Assembly (NCBI RefSeq): GCF_001684965.1
Contig: NZ_MAYG01000001.1
Coordinates: forward strand, 2,046,001 to 2,110,000
DNA from: Chryseobacterium arthrosphaerae
GTDB lineage: Bacteria > Bacteroidota > Bacteroidia > Flavobacteriales > Weeksellaceae
Direction of reading: 5' to 3'
DNA length: 64,000 bases
The translations under genes and the position numbers were made by a program. This document shows positions 43,452-53,167 of the stretch, one piece after another (position 1 is the first letter of the stretch; each line of letters begins with the position of its first letter). Under the pieces are notes generated by a model. It searched no databases and was not told where the DNA came from. It saw nothing but the letters and a program-made list of their open reading frames with translations.

Positions 43452-44813
43452 TTACATTACTTTTTTAAGCCAATGCATTTTTTTATCAGAGTAGGGCGGA
43501 TATTTCCAGTCCGGTTCACCCCAATTCATTTTTTCAATCACTGATTTCTGATGCGAAAACGTGAGAAACCCAAATTCACCATGATAATTTCCTATTCCCG
43601 AGTTTCCTATTCCTCCAAACGGAAGATAATCACTTGTGATATGCATCAGCGTATCATTGATACATCCGCCACCGAAAGAGACTTTTTTCAAGAATTTACC
43701 TTTTTCATCCTCCTTCTTTGTAAACAGATAAGCTGCCAGAGGTTTTTCACCCTCTATGATCCCGTTAAGCATATCATCATAATCCGTATAGGAAATAACA
43801 GGAAAAACAGGGCCAAAAATTTCTTCCTGCATCACAGGATCTTCCCGGCTTACATTGTCCATGACCGTAGGTTCTATATACAGTGTTGTGCTATTGTAAT
43901 TGCCGCCATATATAATTTTAGTTTCATCAATAAGTCCCAGTACACGATCAAAATTTCTTTTGTTGATGATGCTTGTATAATGTTCCGCCCCATCTGAATA
44001 ATTGATTTCATCCAGTTTTTCTTTCATCAGTTGTAAAAGCTGAGGTTTCACAGATTCTTCCACAAGCAGATAATCAGGAGCGATACAGGTTTGCCCTCCG
44101 TTCAGAAACTTCCCCCACACCAGACGCTTTGCAGCAACTTCCAGATCGGCTGTTCCGGTAACAACCGCCGGAGATTTCCCACCCAATTCCAACGTAACAG
44201 GAACAAGATTTTTTGCAGCCGCTTCATAAACAATCTTTCCCACTTTCGGACTTCCTGTAAAAAATATCTTGTCAAATCGAAGTTTCAATAGTTCTGTAGT
44301 TTCCGGGATACCACCTTCTGCCACATATACATAATCCGAAGGAAAATTGTTATTGATAAGTTCTGCCAGAAGATGCATTGTATTTTCCGGAAGCTCGCTT
44401 GGTTTTATCATACAGGTATTTCCTGCTGCAATAGCGCTTACCATGGGACTCAAGGTCAGTTGATAGGGATAATTCCAGGCACCGATAATTAAGGTTACCC
44501 CCAATGGATCGTAATAAATATGGCTTTTCCCAGGCTGCAGGCTGAGTGCTGTTTTCACTTTATCAGGTCTGCTGAGCTGATCTAGGTTTTTCAGAAAAAA
44601 ATCAATCTCATTGTATATCAGATTCAGTTCGGTAAGAAAAGTATCAAACCTGCCTTTACGAAAATCCTTATAAATTGCTTCGTAAAGCCTTTCCTCATTG
44701 GTTTTTAAAATATTCCTGAGCTTTGACAGGGTTTGTTTCCGAAAAGCCACATTTTTGGTCTGATGTGAGTAAAAAAAATCTCTTTGCGACTGAAATATTG
44801 TAGCGAAATCCAT
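43452..44813 (-). CDS. Aldehyde dehydrogenase, ALDH3-type
   Basis: 453 residues, the usual length for class 3 ALDH, which oxidises fatty or aromatic aldehydes with NAD(P). Catalytic motifs are intact: VTLELGGKSPAVV (general base Glu) and NGGQTCIAPDY (nucleophile Cys), plus the cofactor motif FTGSPKVGK and the late EEIFGPVFPV. No signal peptide. It starts 27 bases after the acetoacetate-decarboxylase-like gene and is probably co-transcribed with it. Confidence 0.93.
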   Translation of the reverse strand: MDFATIFQSQRDFFYSHQTKNVAFRKQTLSKLRNILKTNEERLYEAIYKDFRKGRFDTFLTELNLIYNEIDFFLKNLDQLSRPDKVKTALSLQPGKSHIYYDPLGVTLIIGAWNYPYQLTLSPMVSAIAAGNTCMIKPSELPENTMHLLAELINNNFPSDYVYVAEGGIPETTELLKLRFDKIFFTGSPKVGKIVYEAAAKNLVPVTLELGGKSPAVVTGTADLEVAAKRLVWGKFLNGGQTCIAPDYLLVEESVKPQLLQLMKEKLDEINYSDGAEHYTSIINKRNFDRVLGLIDETKIIYGGNYNSTTLYIEPTVMDNVSREDPVMQEEIFGPVFPVISYTDYDDMLNGIIEGEKPLAAYLFTKKEDEKGKFLKKVSFGGGCINDTLMHITSDYLPFGGIGNSGIGNYHGEFGFLTFSHQKSVIEKMNWGEPDWKYPPYSDKKMHWLKKVM

Positions 44814-44840
44814 TTCATTGTATTTTAAAGATTACACCTG

Positions 44841-45887
44841 TTATTTTTTTAAATCCTCCGCCAATTCAGGAGTATAAAGGGCAGCCTGAAATTCCGGCTG
44901 ATAATCATAACGCATCAGTTTTCCCAGATCCAGAGATTTGATAAAGGCAGATAACGGGCCATCGGTAAGAGAAAGCTGGACATCCTCTTTCTTTTTGCTG
45001 CTTGCTTTTTTCAATGCTCTTACGTCTGTATATCCGTGGGTCAGTTTGCCTTTTGTATCCAGATTGATGAAATTGGAGCGGGTAATATCGGGCTTGGCTT
45101 CTGCAATATCCAGCTTCTTTCCTTTGATCGAAAAATCCATTTTACCTGATTGATCGTAAAAACTAAAGGTCATTGAGTTTCCTGTATTACTATAATCAAT
45201 CGGAATCAGCCATTTCGGTAAATTGTATCCCACCACGCCACGTACTCTGGCCAGCTCTGTGTCTACAGGGAGTTTCAGGACATATCCCCAAAGATTTTTA
45301 TTTTTCAGCTCTCCCATCAGAGAAAATACACCCCAGTTTCCCGAATTGGGTTTTGTAGTGACAATTGAAATCGATAATTCATTATAAGAATCATTATCAC
45401 AGTAATGATAGGCATAAGCTGTAATCGCAATCAATCCACGTCCGGGAGTAATGGAAATCGGCTTTACCACATCACGCACTTCTTTTGGTATCAGCTTTTT
45501 CAGGGTTTTCATATCAGCGGTATAAATGGCTGTAATACTGCTGTTGCTGTAATAGAAATTGGGTGAATAGGTTGTAAATCCTACTTCTTTTTTCTGTTTC
45601 TGAATCGTTTTGAACCAGCTCAGATCGATCTCCGGTGCTTCTTTTTCAATGACCGATAACGGCGGGTTTGAGCGAAATCTGTCATAAAGGCCATCCTTTA
45701 CAACAGGCACCTGATGTCCTGCAAGGTCAATGATGGTCTGGTTGGGTCTGATGGTATCCATTGTCATGTGGTTTGTATTGGTTTCAGCCGTTACACCTGA
45801 CAGTCTGCTATTTCCGTGGAAAGCGGCCATACTGTCGGAACAGACTGCCATACCGGCTATTGTAAGTGCTATTTTAAAAAGGTTCAT
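44841..45887 (-). CDS. Exported acetoacetate decarboxylase-like protein
   Basis: 348 residues. An N-terminal signal peptide (about 1-22, ending SDSMAA) is followed by an acetoacetate-decarboxylase-fold domain. The pattern ELARVRGVVGYNLPKWLIP (around residues 210-230) is the family segment that holds the Schiff-base Lys after G-Y-x-x-P-K. Many ADC-like proteins are not true decarboxylases but lyases or hydrolases; an exported version is unusual. First gene of the AraC/SDR/ALDH cluster. Confidence 0.75.
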   Translation of the reverse strand: MNLFKIALTIAGMAVCSDSMAAFHGNSRLSGVTAETNTNHMTMDTIRPNQTIIDLAGHQVPVVKDGLYDRFRSNPPLSVIEKEAPEIDLSWFKTIQKQKKEVGFTTYSPNFYYSNSSITAIYTADMKTLKKLIPKEVRDVVKPISITPGRGLIAITAYAYHYCDNDSYNELSISIVTTKPNSGNWGVFSLMGELKNKNLWGYVLKLPVDTELARVRGVVGYNLPKWLIPIDYSNTGNSMTFSFYDQSGKMDFSIKGKKLDIAEAKPDITRSNFINLDTKGKLTHGYTDVRALKKASSKKKEDVQLSLTDGPLSAFIKSLDLGKLMRYDYQPEFQAALYTPELAEDLKK

Positions 45888-46194
45888 ATTCTGTTGTTTT
45901 TGTATGACAAAGTTCCGAAGAATACAGCCGGAAGGAGTATCTCAATTCCGGGAAGTTGTAACAGAATCTCTGTTCGGGAAAAAAACATTTTTTACCAACT
46001 ATACAGTTCTGCTCACACCGGGTGCAAATACGTATTTTTCAAAACAAGTATTCTTCTTCTTATTCCGCATTATGGGCATCGCTAAATTTGTTATATCAAA
46101 AGCTTTTGACAGTGAAGATCTGAAATCACTCAAAAAACGAGGCGGAACCGAAAAGCCAGATGAGTAGGTTATTAACTCTTTAAAAACAAGAATC
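45888..46194. other. Intergenic region, divergent genes
   Basis: A frame at 45904-46167 could encode 87 residues, but its start lies only 16 bases from the start of the opposite gene, has no promoter or ribosome site and an odd composition. I see no supported gene; the region must hold the promoters of both neighbours. Confidence 0.5.
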
Positions 46195-46566
46195 ATGAAT
46201 CATTACATCATTAAATCAATCGGAGGTGGCGGTGGCTCTCTCTTTGATATGTCTACCGTTCAATCTGTCGGCATCCATGCCGGGAAATATGTAGACCAGA
46301 TCATCATCAATGGCGTTACTCATGGCGGCGGCGGTGGTGACAACGACGGGACTTTAATTCTGGAAGATGATGAATTCGTTGAACGGATTGATTACAGGGC
46401 CGGGAAATATATTGATTATATTAAATTCACTACCAACAAAAACCGCAGTATTGCAGGAGGAGGCAGAGGAGGCAGTGAAAATACGATTGACGGAAAACTC
46501 ATTGCCATTTCCGGCCAAAGCGGAGAATATGTTGACAGTTTAAATTTTCTCTTGGAAACAAACTGA
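46195..46566 (+). CDS. Jacalin-like lectin domain protein
   Basis: 123 residues, a single beta-prism domain. Evidence: the Gly-rich opening IIKSIGGGGGSLFDM, repeated pairs VGIHAGKYVDQIIING, IDYRAGKYIDYIKF and SGQSGEYVDSLNF (three internally similar beta-sheets), and GGGGG/GGGRGG loops. Jacalin-like lectins bind mannose or galactose-type sugars. No signal peptide, so it is cytoplasmic or released by lysis or another route. Stands alone between convergent and divergent genes. Confidence 0.8.
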   Translation: MNHYIIKSIGGGGGSLFDMSTVQSVGIHAGKYVDQIIINGVTHGGGGGDNDGTLILEDDEFVERIDYRAGKYIDYIKFTTNKNRSIAGGGRGGSENTIDGKLIAISGQSGEYVDSLNFLLETN

Positions 46567-46623
46567 TCTGACCGGGCAGAAAACAATCATCACACTGAAA
46601 TATAATAAACAAATGATTACAAA

Positions 46624-46653
46624 AAAAATCGGGATTATTCAATTCCGATTTTT
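46624..46653. terminator. Bidirectional terminator
   Basis: A 13-bp stem with one G-T pair (46624-46636 with 46641-46653), a 4-base loop, and A and T tracts on either side, between the convergent lectin and adenosine deaminase genes. Confidence 0.8.
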
Positions 46654-46697
46654 GATTTCCTTTTTATCTGTGCATTAGGGGCAATTAAAATTTTCTG

Positions 46698-48194
46698 CTA
46701 TTTTGCTTTCTGAATGAAATCTGCCCATTGTTTATTGAGATATTCAACAGCCTGTTTCTTTTCACCGGCATTCAGAGACGAGTAATTGATGGAGTTGAAA
46801 ACAAGTTTTTTCAGAGCTTTTACATCCAGTTCCCAATACACAAAAGCTACCCAGAAATCATAGCTGAGCCCTTCGTATCCATATACCGAAGGATCATCGC
46901 TGCTGATGGAACACTGTACTCCGTTACTGAGTAAAACTCTCGCCGGATGATTTCTAAGATCACTCACATATCCCAGAACCTGATTGCTGATCGGGCTTAC
47001 TTCAACCAGTTTATTCTGCTGTCTGATCAGTTCCATCGTTTTCGGAAAATACATCAGATTCAGACCATGTCCTATTCTTTGGTTATTCAGCAAAGCAATA
47101 TCCAGAACGTTTTTATTCGATACCGAATTGCTTTCGCCAGCATGCAGGAAGAGCGGCATTTCTACTCCATATTTCTTGGAAAGCTCTTTCAGTCTGACCC
47201 AGTTTCCCTGGAAATAATTAATACGCTTACCGGTAGCTTCATCTGCCACCAGATCAAATCCCGAAATCAGATCCGGATATTCCTTTTTAAACTCAAAAGC
47301 GGTTTCAAGCTGCTTTTCCACCTCATCCTGTTCTAAAAACTTAAAGCTTGAATAAATTAACTTCAGGGTAAACTGAGGATTGGTCTTGCGGATCTGTTTA
47401 ACAACATCCTGCAAATCGGTAATGGCTGTTTTGGAAGGATATTTTCCGTGCTGAAAATCGTACAGATCACCAAAAATATATCTGACCTCTACGTGCTGTA
47501 CATGATCTTTTACAAGGTCCTGAAAGCCTTTCAGATAATATTCTTTAAAAAACGGACGATAAGGAAGCAGCAGATTGATACGTTGAAAACGTTTCTCAAA
47601 TTCAATCCAGTAATCGGTATAGGAACACAAGTTATCCCGCTTCAGGATGAGAAGATCCTGCAGTTCCTTTTCAAATCCGGGAGTAGAGATCAGTTTCTGA
47701 TCAAGGTTCACAAAACCTCCGGGAACTTTCCCTTTCTCAAAAAAAGCCAGTTGACCATAAATATAGTCTCCGTGATCCTTTTGATCGTAGACATAACATT
47801 CTTTATATTTTCTTGCAGCCTCAATCACCCATTGCACATCAGTAAAACCTCCACTGTGGGTATGCAGCAAACCGCCTTTAGGCATTGTCCGGATGATATT
47901 AAACAGTTGACTGCTTTCGATCATCGGCTTTATTTCACTGAAAGACAGATTATTTAATGGTATTTTTTTCTCTTTCGCATCCTTTATGACCTGTTGTCTT
48001 AATTCTGACATTTTTTGATCCAGTGCTTTTTCAGCATCAGATAATTTCAGATCTGCATCAAAGGCAAGGTTCTCATTTTCCTGTTCCAATGAGGCCCAGT
48101 TCTTTTGATAACCGGAATTTTGATTTTCTTTGTTCTGAGCTCCCAACAGCGGAAATCCCAAAAGTAATATATAGGTAAAATATTTTCTCATCAT
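46698..48194 (-). CDS. Exported adenosine deaminase-like protein
   Basis: 498 residues, long for a bacterial ADA and closer to the growth-factor-type (ADGF) group. Signal peptide about 1-19. Zinc/catalytic motifs are present: HTHSGG (about 108-113), FLHAGES (about 350), and SSDDP (about 434). It converts adenosine to inosine, here likely in the periplasm for purine salvage or to reduce extracellular adenosine. Flanked by terminators or gaps, so likely monocistronic. Confidence 0.88.
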   Translation of the reverse strand: MMRKYFTYILLLGFPLLGAQNKENQNSGYQKNWASLEQENENLAFDADLKLSDAEKALDQKMSELRQQVIKDAKEKKIPLNNLSFSEIKPMIESSQLFNIIRTMPKGGLLHTHSGGFTDVQWVIEAARKYKECYVYDQKDHGDYIYGQLAFFEKGKVPGGFVNLDQKLISTPGFEKELQDLLILKRDNLCSYTDYWIEFEKRFQRINLLLPYRPFFKEYYLKGFQDLVKDHVQHVEVRYIFGDLYDFQHGKYPSKTAITDLQDVVKQIRKTNPQFTLKLIYSSFKFLEQDEVEKQLETAFEFKKEYPDLISGFDLVADEATGKRINYFQGNWVRLKELSKKYGVEMPLFLHAGESNSVSNKNVLDIALLNNQRIGHGLNLMYFPKTMELIRQQNKLVEVSPISNQVLGYVSDLRNHPARVLLSNGVQCSISSDDPSVYGYEGLSYDFWVAFVYWELDVKALKKLVFNSINYSSLNAGEKKQAVEYLNKQWADFIQKAK

Positions 48195-48557
48195 AAATAT
48201 TGGGTTAGATGTATACGATCAATCATTCCTAATGCTATTGAACGATTGACCCTGTGAATACAATAATTTCCAAAAATATAATTAATTTTTCTGGTAAAAA
48301 GAAGTATTGATTTTGAATAAAAGATCAGCACATTAGATATGATCAGGACCGGTAATCGCAAGATCCGGATAGAAGTCATATCATTAAATGTAGAGAATAG
48401 TGATGATAAAATGCTCTAGAAAGCTTTCTGTCACCAGATCACCTGATTCATTTATTTTGTTAAAATTAAAAAAAATTTCTTAAATCTGATCATGTGGCAG
48501 AATAATTCGTGTATTAATTTTTTATAAACTCAAAATGGCAGATTAAATGATGAGTGA
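48195..48557. other. Intergenic region
   Basis: 363 bases, AT-rich. Contains a possible minus-strand -7 box (TATTTTTG, read from 48278 down to 48271) 77 bases before the adenosine deaminase start. No gene supported. Confidence 0.45.
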
Positions 48558-49367
48558 TCAGTACAGTTCTTCTCTGTAGACTCTTTTCCCAAGATAGAAA
48601 AGCTCGTGTTTCTTAAGATTCACATTATCCTCAAAAATATCATGAACAAAATGGATGAGTTCATTGACTTTTTCTTTCTGTGTAATTCTGATCCGGGACT
48701 CAAAATTAGTGGTAAACCCGCTCCTGGTATAGTTCAGCGATCCGAGGTAAGCCACCCTCCTGTCGATCACATAAATCTTTGAATGCAGGAATTTACTTTC
48801 GTAACGGCTGTTCCTGATAAATTTGAAGTTCAGGTTTTCAGAGTAATGGTATTTGTAAATCTCCATTTTTTCCACTTCGGTCTTCTTTTCCCAGCATAGG
48901 TAAAACCCATAAAGTGAGGCGATTGAAATCAGGAGTGCAAAAAAATTATTGGCACTGATGAGGTCATCAATGATATGAATACCGAAATAGGCCAGCGAAA
49001 TAATCCCCAGGCACAGCAAAGCAATGGCAGCCAGAAAGTACATGCTCTTCAGACTTTCCCTCTTTTCTTTTTTCTTTACATCTGTTACCTTATGCTGATG
49101 GATAAGCTTCCGGAGAACATCTTCATATTGCTCAGGCCGCAGATCACTGAATGCCAGTCTTACCTTCACCTCCCTGTTCTTCAGCATCAGAAGGTCATCT
49201 ACTTTCGATTCATCAATATAAGGTGAGATGATCAAAACTTCTTCCTGCGCATTCAGAATATCCTTATTCAACTGGTTTCCTGCATTTTGCCCAACAAAGA
49301 CTTCAACACCTTCCTTATTTTCGGCATCAATTTTAAAATAATATTTTTGGTGTTCCCTGTAATACAC
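48558..49367 (-). CDS. Membrane phospholipase D-like protein, single HKD motif
   Basis: 269 residues. A C-terminal HSKIYVIDRRVAYLGSLNYTRSG segment (about 198-220) matches the PLD H-x-K-x4-D motif and the following GSxN pattern; the N-terminal half has a degenerate partner (EVLIISPYIDESKVDDLL). Two hydrophobic helices lie in the middle (about 110-155). With one full HKD it would need a dimer for catalysis. Relatives act as nucleases or phosphatidyltransferases. No operon partners visible. Confidence 0.75.
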   Translation of the reverse strand: MYYREHQKYYFKIDAENKEGVEVFVGQNAGNQLNKDILNAQEEVLIISPYIDESKVDDLLMLKNREVKVRLAFSDLRPEQYEDVLRKLIHQHKVTDVKKKEKRESLKSMYFLAAIALLCLGIISLAYFGIHIIDDLISANNFFALLISIASLYGFYLCWEKKTEVEKMEIYKYHYSENLNFKFIRNSRYESKFLHSKIYVIDRRVAYLGSLNYTRSGFTTNFESRIRITQKEKVNELIHFVHDIFEDNVNLKKHELFYLGKRVYREELY

Positions 49368-49851
49368 TTTGCTTTTTCTTAAATTCTATTCGGATGATGG
49401 TGTCTTCAAATATGCTGAATGCCTGTTCAGGAGCTAACAGACATGACAGGATATTTTTCAGGCCGCAAATTTACATTTCTTTTCCGGGTATATTTTACGG
49501 TTTGGCATAAATGGATAAAGAAAATTTCATTCTTCTGAAAACAATCATGCAATCTCCGACATAATAAGGATAAAATCAGTAAAACAAACAAATCAGTGAT
49601 ATAAAATAAACAAAAAGTCTACAAAAACAATAGACTAATATTATTAACTTTTATTCATCTCTGAATTTTTAAATGGATCAGGCACTCAAATCAAAATTAA
49701 AACATTGATATTCAAAATGTTAAATATCTCAATTCAATTACCCTACTAAAATAGTAGACTTATATGATATTTCTCATACCCTCTTTTAACAAAGTTTTAT
49801 GAATTATTAAATAATTTTGACCCAGTTAAAAAAAATATAAACTTTATTCTC
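49368..49851. other. AT-rich intergenic region before the Met/Cys peptide
   Basis: 484 bases without a supported gene. It ends with a promoter-like box at 49812. Sequence is very AT-rich with no strong hairpin. Confidence 0.5.
49812..49819 (+). promoter_or_regulatory. Possible -7 box of the small peptide/SusCD operon
   Basis: TAATTTTG matches TAnnTTTG, 32 bases before the ATG of the 50-residue peptide, and is followed by ACCC as at 33741. No clear -33 element. Confidence 0.4.
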
Positions 49852-50004
49852 ATGAATAAGAACAACTTTGATTCTTACCTATACACCATCAAGGCTGCGT
49901 TACCTGCTCAACAAAATTGTTCTGCAGTACCTGCTTTTTCACAACACGATCTTATTTCCCAATATATGTGTTCTGATATGATGTGCCCAATGATGATGTC
50001 ATAA
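49852..50004 (+). CDS. Small Met/Cys-rich peptide, 50 residues
   Basis: Opening MNKNNFDSYLYTIKAALPAQ reads like a short leader; the C-terminus QYMCSDMMCPMMMS is very rich in Met and Cys (six Met, two Cys in 13 residues after Tyr). No signal peptide or membrane helix. It lies 199 bases before the SusC gene on the same strand and behind a fair -7 box. The tail could bind Cu(I), or the whole could be a ribosomally made peptide precursor; no modifying enzyme is visible nearby. No family recognised, and an 11-residue high-Met tail can also arise by chance. Confidence 0.55.
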   Translation: MNKNNFDSYLYTIKAALPAQQNCSAVPAFSQHDLISQYMCSDMMCPMMMS

Positions 50005-50203
50005 CTTTCAAGGAAATACAATCATTACTGTAGGAATTAAAGCAGATTATTCCAAGCTTCTTTAATCCGGATACCTCTCCTGTAATTTTTTAACATTCTA
50101 CCTCTCATAACCTCCCTGAAAAAGGAGGCGGGGAACTGTTTTCTTTCATTAGCAGAGGCCGGCAGTAATACACACATTCAATTTTAAACCTAAGATTAAT
50201 ATA

Positions 50204-53158
50204 ATGAGAAAAAAACAATGCAAAATTGGTGTATTGGCTGTGGTTCTGTCTGCACAATATGCCTTTGCACAAACCAAAGACAGTCTTTCGAAAGAGACTT
50301 CCATCAAAGAAGTGGTGGTGGTAGCTTTCGGAAAGCAGAAAAAAGAAGAAATAACAGGATCTGTACAGTCTCTGAAAGCAAAAGACCTGTCTAATCTTCA
50401 AAACGGGAATATCCTTCAGGGCATCGGGGGTAAGGTGGCCGGAGTACAGGTCATCTCTTCCGGGCAGCCGGGTTCACAACCTACCATCAGAATGAGAGGA
50501 ATAGGTTCCATCAACGCATCCAGCGATCCGCTGATTGTACTGGACGGTATCCCTTACAGCGGAAACCTGAACAGTATCGCCGCATCAGATATTGAAAGTA
50601 TTTCCTTTCTTGAAGATGCCTCTTCCAATGCTCTTTATGGTTCCAGAGGAGCCAACGGTGTTATTATCGTAAATACCAAACGGGGAAAAAATAAAGGGCT
50701 AAGCATTGAAGCTGATGTGAGAACCGGAGTCAATTTCAGATCCATCCAGGATTATTCCGTTTTTACTTCCCCTCAGGATTATTACACAGCTTTTTATAAC
50801 AGGGGAAGAATCGGAGAAATCGCAAGATTAAAACAGCCGGGAGCTGTTCCTACCGGAAATACACCTCACGATGTGGGTCTGGCTGCACTTAACAGATTGG
50901 GATATAATGCCTATAACGTACCTTTCAGCCAACTGATCGGAAAAGACGGTACTTTCAATCCTGATGCACAGCTTCTTTATCAGGATAACTGGAAAAAACT
51001 GCTTTTCAGACCTGCCCTGAGAAGGGAGGCAACGTTGGGAATCAATGCCAATGGCGATCAGGTGAAGTCTTATACTTCTCTTAATTATCTGGATGATAAA
51101 GGATATCTGATCTCCTCCGGATTTGAGAGATTTGGGATAAGGTCCAATGTAGACTATTCCATCACATCAAAATTAAAACTGACCAGCGCCCTGTCTTATA
51201 CCTACAGCAAACAGGACTTCGGGGAAACCGGCGGTTTTTCCAATCCATTCCAGTTTGCCAGAAACATCTCCCCTTTTTATCCAGTATTTCTCAGGGATGA
51301 TAATTACCAGAGATTGTATGACAGCCATGGAAATGCATTGTACGATTATGGAGACGGGCAGGGCCCTAACGGAGCCACGAGATCATATGCCGTTTTTGAA
51401 AATCCGGTAGGGAATCTCCAGAAGGATAAATCCCAGACGGTAAGCAATATCACCAACCTTAATCTCGGATTAAATTATGAGATTATTAAAGGACTGGACT
51501 TTACCTATAATTTCGGGGCCTATCTTGAAAATGTAAAAAACCTTCAGTTCGGAAATACGGAAGGTGGAACCTCTTCTTCTGTAGGCGGAACAATTACCCA
51601 GGGATCAATATTCAAATATACCCTGAATCATCAGCAATTGCTTACTTATCAGAAGAAGCTGGGGAAACATAATTTCAACATTCTGATTGGGCATGAGCTG
51701 AATAAAATAAAGAATGAAGGCTTTTCAGGAACCAAGCAGCAGCTTTTATTACCAGACTCACATTCTTTTGATAATGCCGTAAAGATCACCGATCTTTCAG
51801 GAAATGGTTACGAATATGCTGTAGAAGGATATTTTTCAAGGTTACTTTATAATTATGACGGAAAATATTTCTTTAATGCCAACATCAGAAGAGACGGCTC
51901 ATCTGTATTTTCACCGGAAAGCAGATGGGGAAATTTTTACGGATTGGGTGCCGCATGGAATGTAGCAAAAGAAGATTTCCTTAAGGACAACAGGGTGATC
52001 AATTCTTTAAAACTGAAAGCGTCTTACGGACAGCAGGGAAATGACAATATCCTTCTGGATGCTACTAACAGAGATTATTATGCCTATCAGGATATCTACG
52101 GAATCAACAATTTTGGTGATGGAAAACCGGTTTTATCCCTTAAAAAGCAGGGAAATAAAGACCTGAAATGGGAAACTTCCAAAAACCTGAACGCAGGATT
52201 TGAAATTTCTCTTTTGAAAAACAGGATAACGCTGAATGCAGATTATTTTGAAAGAAAAGTGTCTGACATGATCTATACCCTTCCCCTTCCTCCCTCCAAT
52301 GCCGGATCTTATGTGAAATACGGAAACATCGGGGATATGACCAATCGCGGGGTACAGGCTAACATCAATGTTGATATTTTCCGTACGGAGCAGTTCCAAT
52401 GGAGTATCTATGCCAACGCAACCCACTATAAAAATAAGATTACACGGTTACCTGCCGAACAGAGAAATACAGGTCTCGTTACAGGCTTATTCATTCTCAC
52501 CGAAGGTGGAGACCGGTATACCTACTATCTGAAAGAGTTCGCAGGTGTAAACCCTGATAACGGGGATGCTCTGTGGTACCGCACCGTCATCAACCCGGTT
52601 ACTCACCAGCAGGAAAAGGTGATCACCAACAATTATAAGGAAGCAACCGATTATAACACAGGAAAATCAGCAATTCCGAAGGTATACGGAGGATTCGGGA
52701 CGGATGTGAGCTATAAGAGATTCAATCTTGCAGTAAATTTTGCCTACCAGTTTGGAGGATATGGCTATGATGATATTTACAGGAGCTTATTCCATTCTGA
52801 TACTTACGGCTCTAATTATTCTACTGATCTGAATAAAACATGGACGCCTGAAAATCCTACAGCAGCATTACCAAGAGTTGATCTTACAGCAACCAATCAG
52901 AACGGAAACTCAACCCTGTACCTGATCAAATCAGACTATATCAGTCTTCAGGATGTAACACTCTCTTATCAGCTACCTGACGCTTTTGCACAACAGGCGG
53001 GCTTATCAGGTCTGAAAGTTTATTTCACAGGAAACAACCTCTACCTATGGTCTAAAAGAAAAGGCTATGACCCGAGGGCTTCCCTGACCGGAGTGTCTGA
53101 TCCCTACAGATATTCTCTGTTATCCAGTGTTTCTGTAGGTTTTAAATTAACATTTTAA
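50204..53158 (+). CDS. SusC/RagA-family TonB-dependent transporter
   Basis: 984 residues with a signal peptide (about 1-22). Plug domain begins at IKEVVVVAFGKQKKEEITGSVQS and shows the conserved LQGIGGKVAGVQV, IRMRGIGSINASSDPLIVLDG and NALYGSRGANGVIIV strings; the rest is the beta-barrel ending in VSVGFKLTF. Unlike many SusC proteins it lacks the N-terminal carboxypeptidase-regulatory-like domain, so it is a short form. It imports large nutrients through the outer membrane with its SusD partner. Substrate unknown; no polysaccharide enzyme lies next to it. Confidence 0.95.
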   Translation: MRKKQCKIGVLAVVLSAQYAFAQTKDSLSKETSIKEVVVVAFGKQKKEEITGSVQSLKAKDLSNLQNGNILQGIGGKVAGVQVISSGQPGSQPTIRMRGIGSINASSDPLIVLDGIPYSGNLNSIAASDIESISFLEDASSNALYGSRGANGVIIVNTKRGKNKGLSIEADVRTGVNFRSIQDYSVFTSPQDYYTAFYNRGRIGEIARLKQPGAVPTGNTPHDVGLAALNRLGYNAYNVPFSQLIGKDGTFNPDAQLLYQDNWKKLLFRPALRREATLGINANGDQVKSYTSLNYLDDKGYLISSGFERFGIRSNVDYSITSKLKLTSALSYTYSKQDFGETGGFSNPFQFARNISPFYPVFLRDDNYQRLYDSHGNALYDYGDGQGPNGATRSYAVFENPVGNLQKDKSQTVSNITNLNLGLNYEIIKGLDFTYNFGAYLENVKNLQFGNTEGGTSSSVGGTITQGSIFKYTLNHQQLLTYQKKLGKHNFNILIGHELNKIKNEGFSGTKQQLLLPDSHSFDNAVKITDLSGNGYEYAVEGYFSRLLYNYDGKYFFNANIRRDGSSVFSPESRWGNFYGLGAAWNVAKEDFLKDNRVINSLKLKASYGQQGNDNILLDATNRDYYAYQDIYGINNFGDGKPVLSLKKQGNKDLKWETSKNLNAGFEISLLKNRITLNADYFERKVSDMIYTLPLPPSNAGSYVKYGNIGDMTNRGVQANINVDIFRTEQFQWSIYANATHYKNKITRLPAEQRNTGLVTGLFILTEGGDRYTYYLKEFAGVNPDNGDALWYRTVINPVTHQQEKVITNNYKEATDYNTGKSAIPKVYGGFGTDVSYKRFNLAVNFAYQFGGYGYDDIYRSLFHSDTYGSNYSTDLNKTWTPENPTAALPRVDLTATNQNGNSTLYLIKSDYISLQDVTLSYQLPDAFAQQAGLSGLKVYFTGNNLYLWSKRKGYDPRASLTGVSDPYRYSLLSSVSVGFKLTF

Positions 53159-53167
53159 AAGAAAACA

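Noticed and set aside
45904..46167. Open frame of 87 residues before the lectin gene
   Set aside because: Its start is 16 bases from the opposite gene start, with no ribosome site or promoter room, and an unusual composition.
50111..50125. CCTCC...GGAGG hairpin before SusC
   Set aside because: Five-base stem without a T-run; too weak to call a terminator or riboswitch.
50105..50401. Minus-strand frame at the start of the SusC gene
   Set aside because: Antisense shadow of the SusC signal peptide and plug region.
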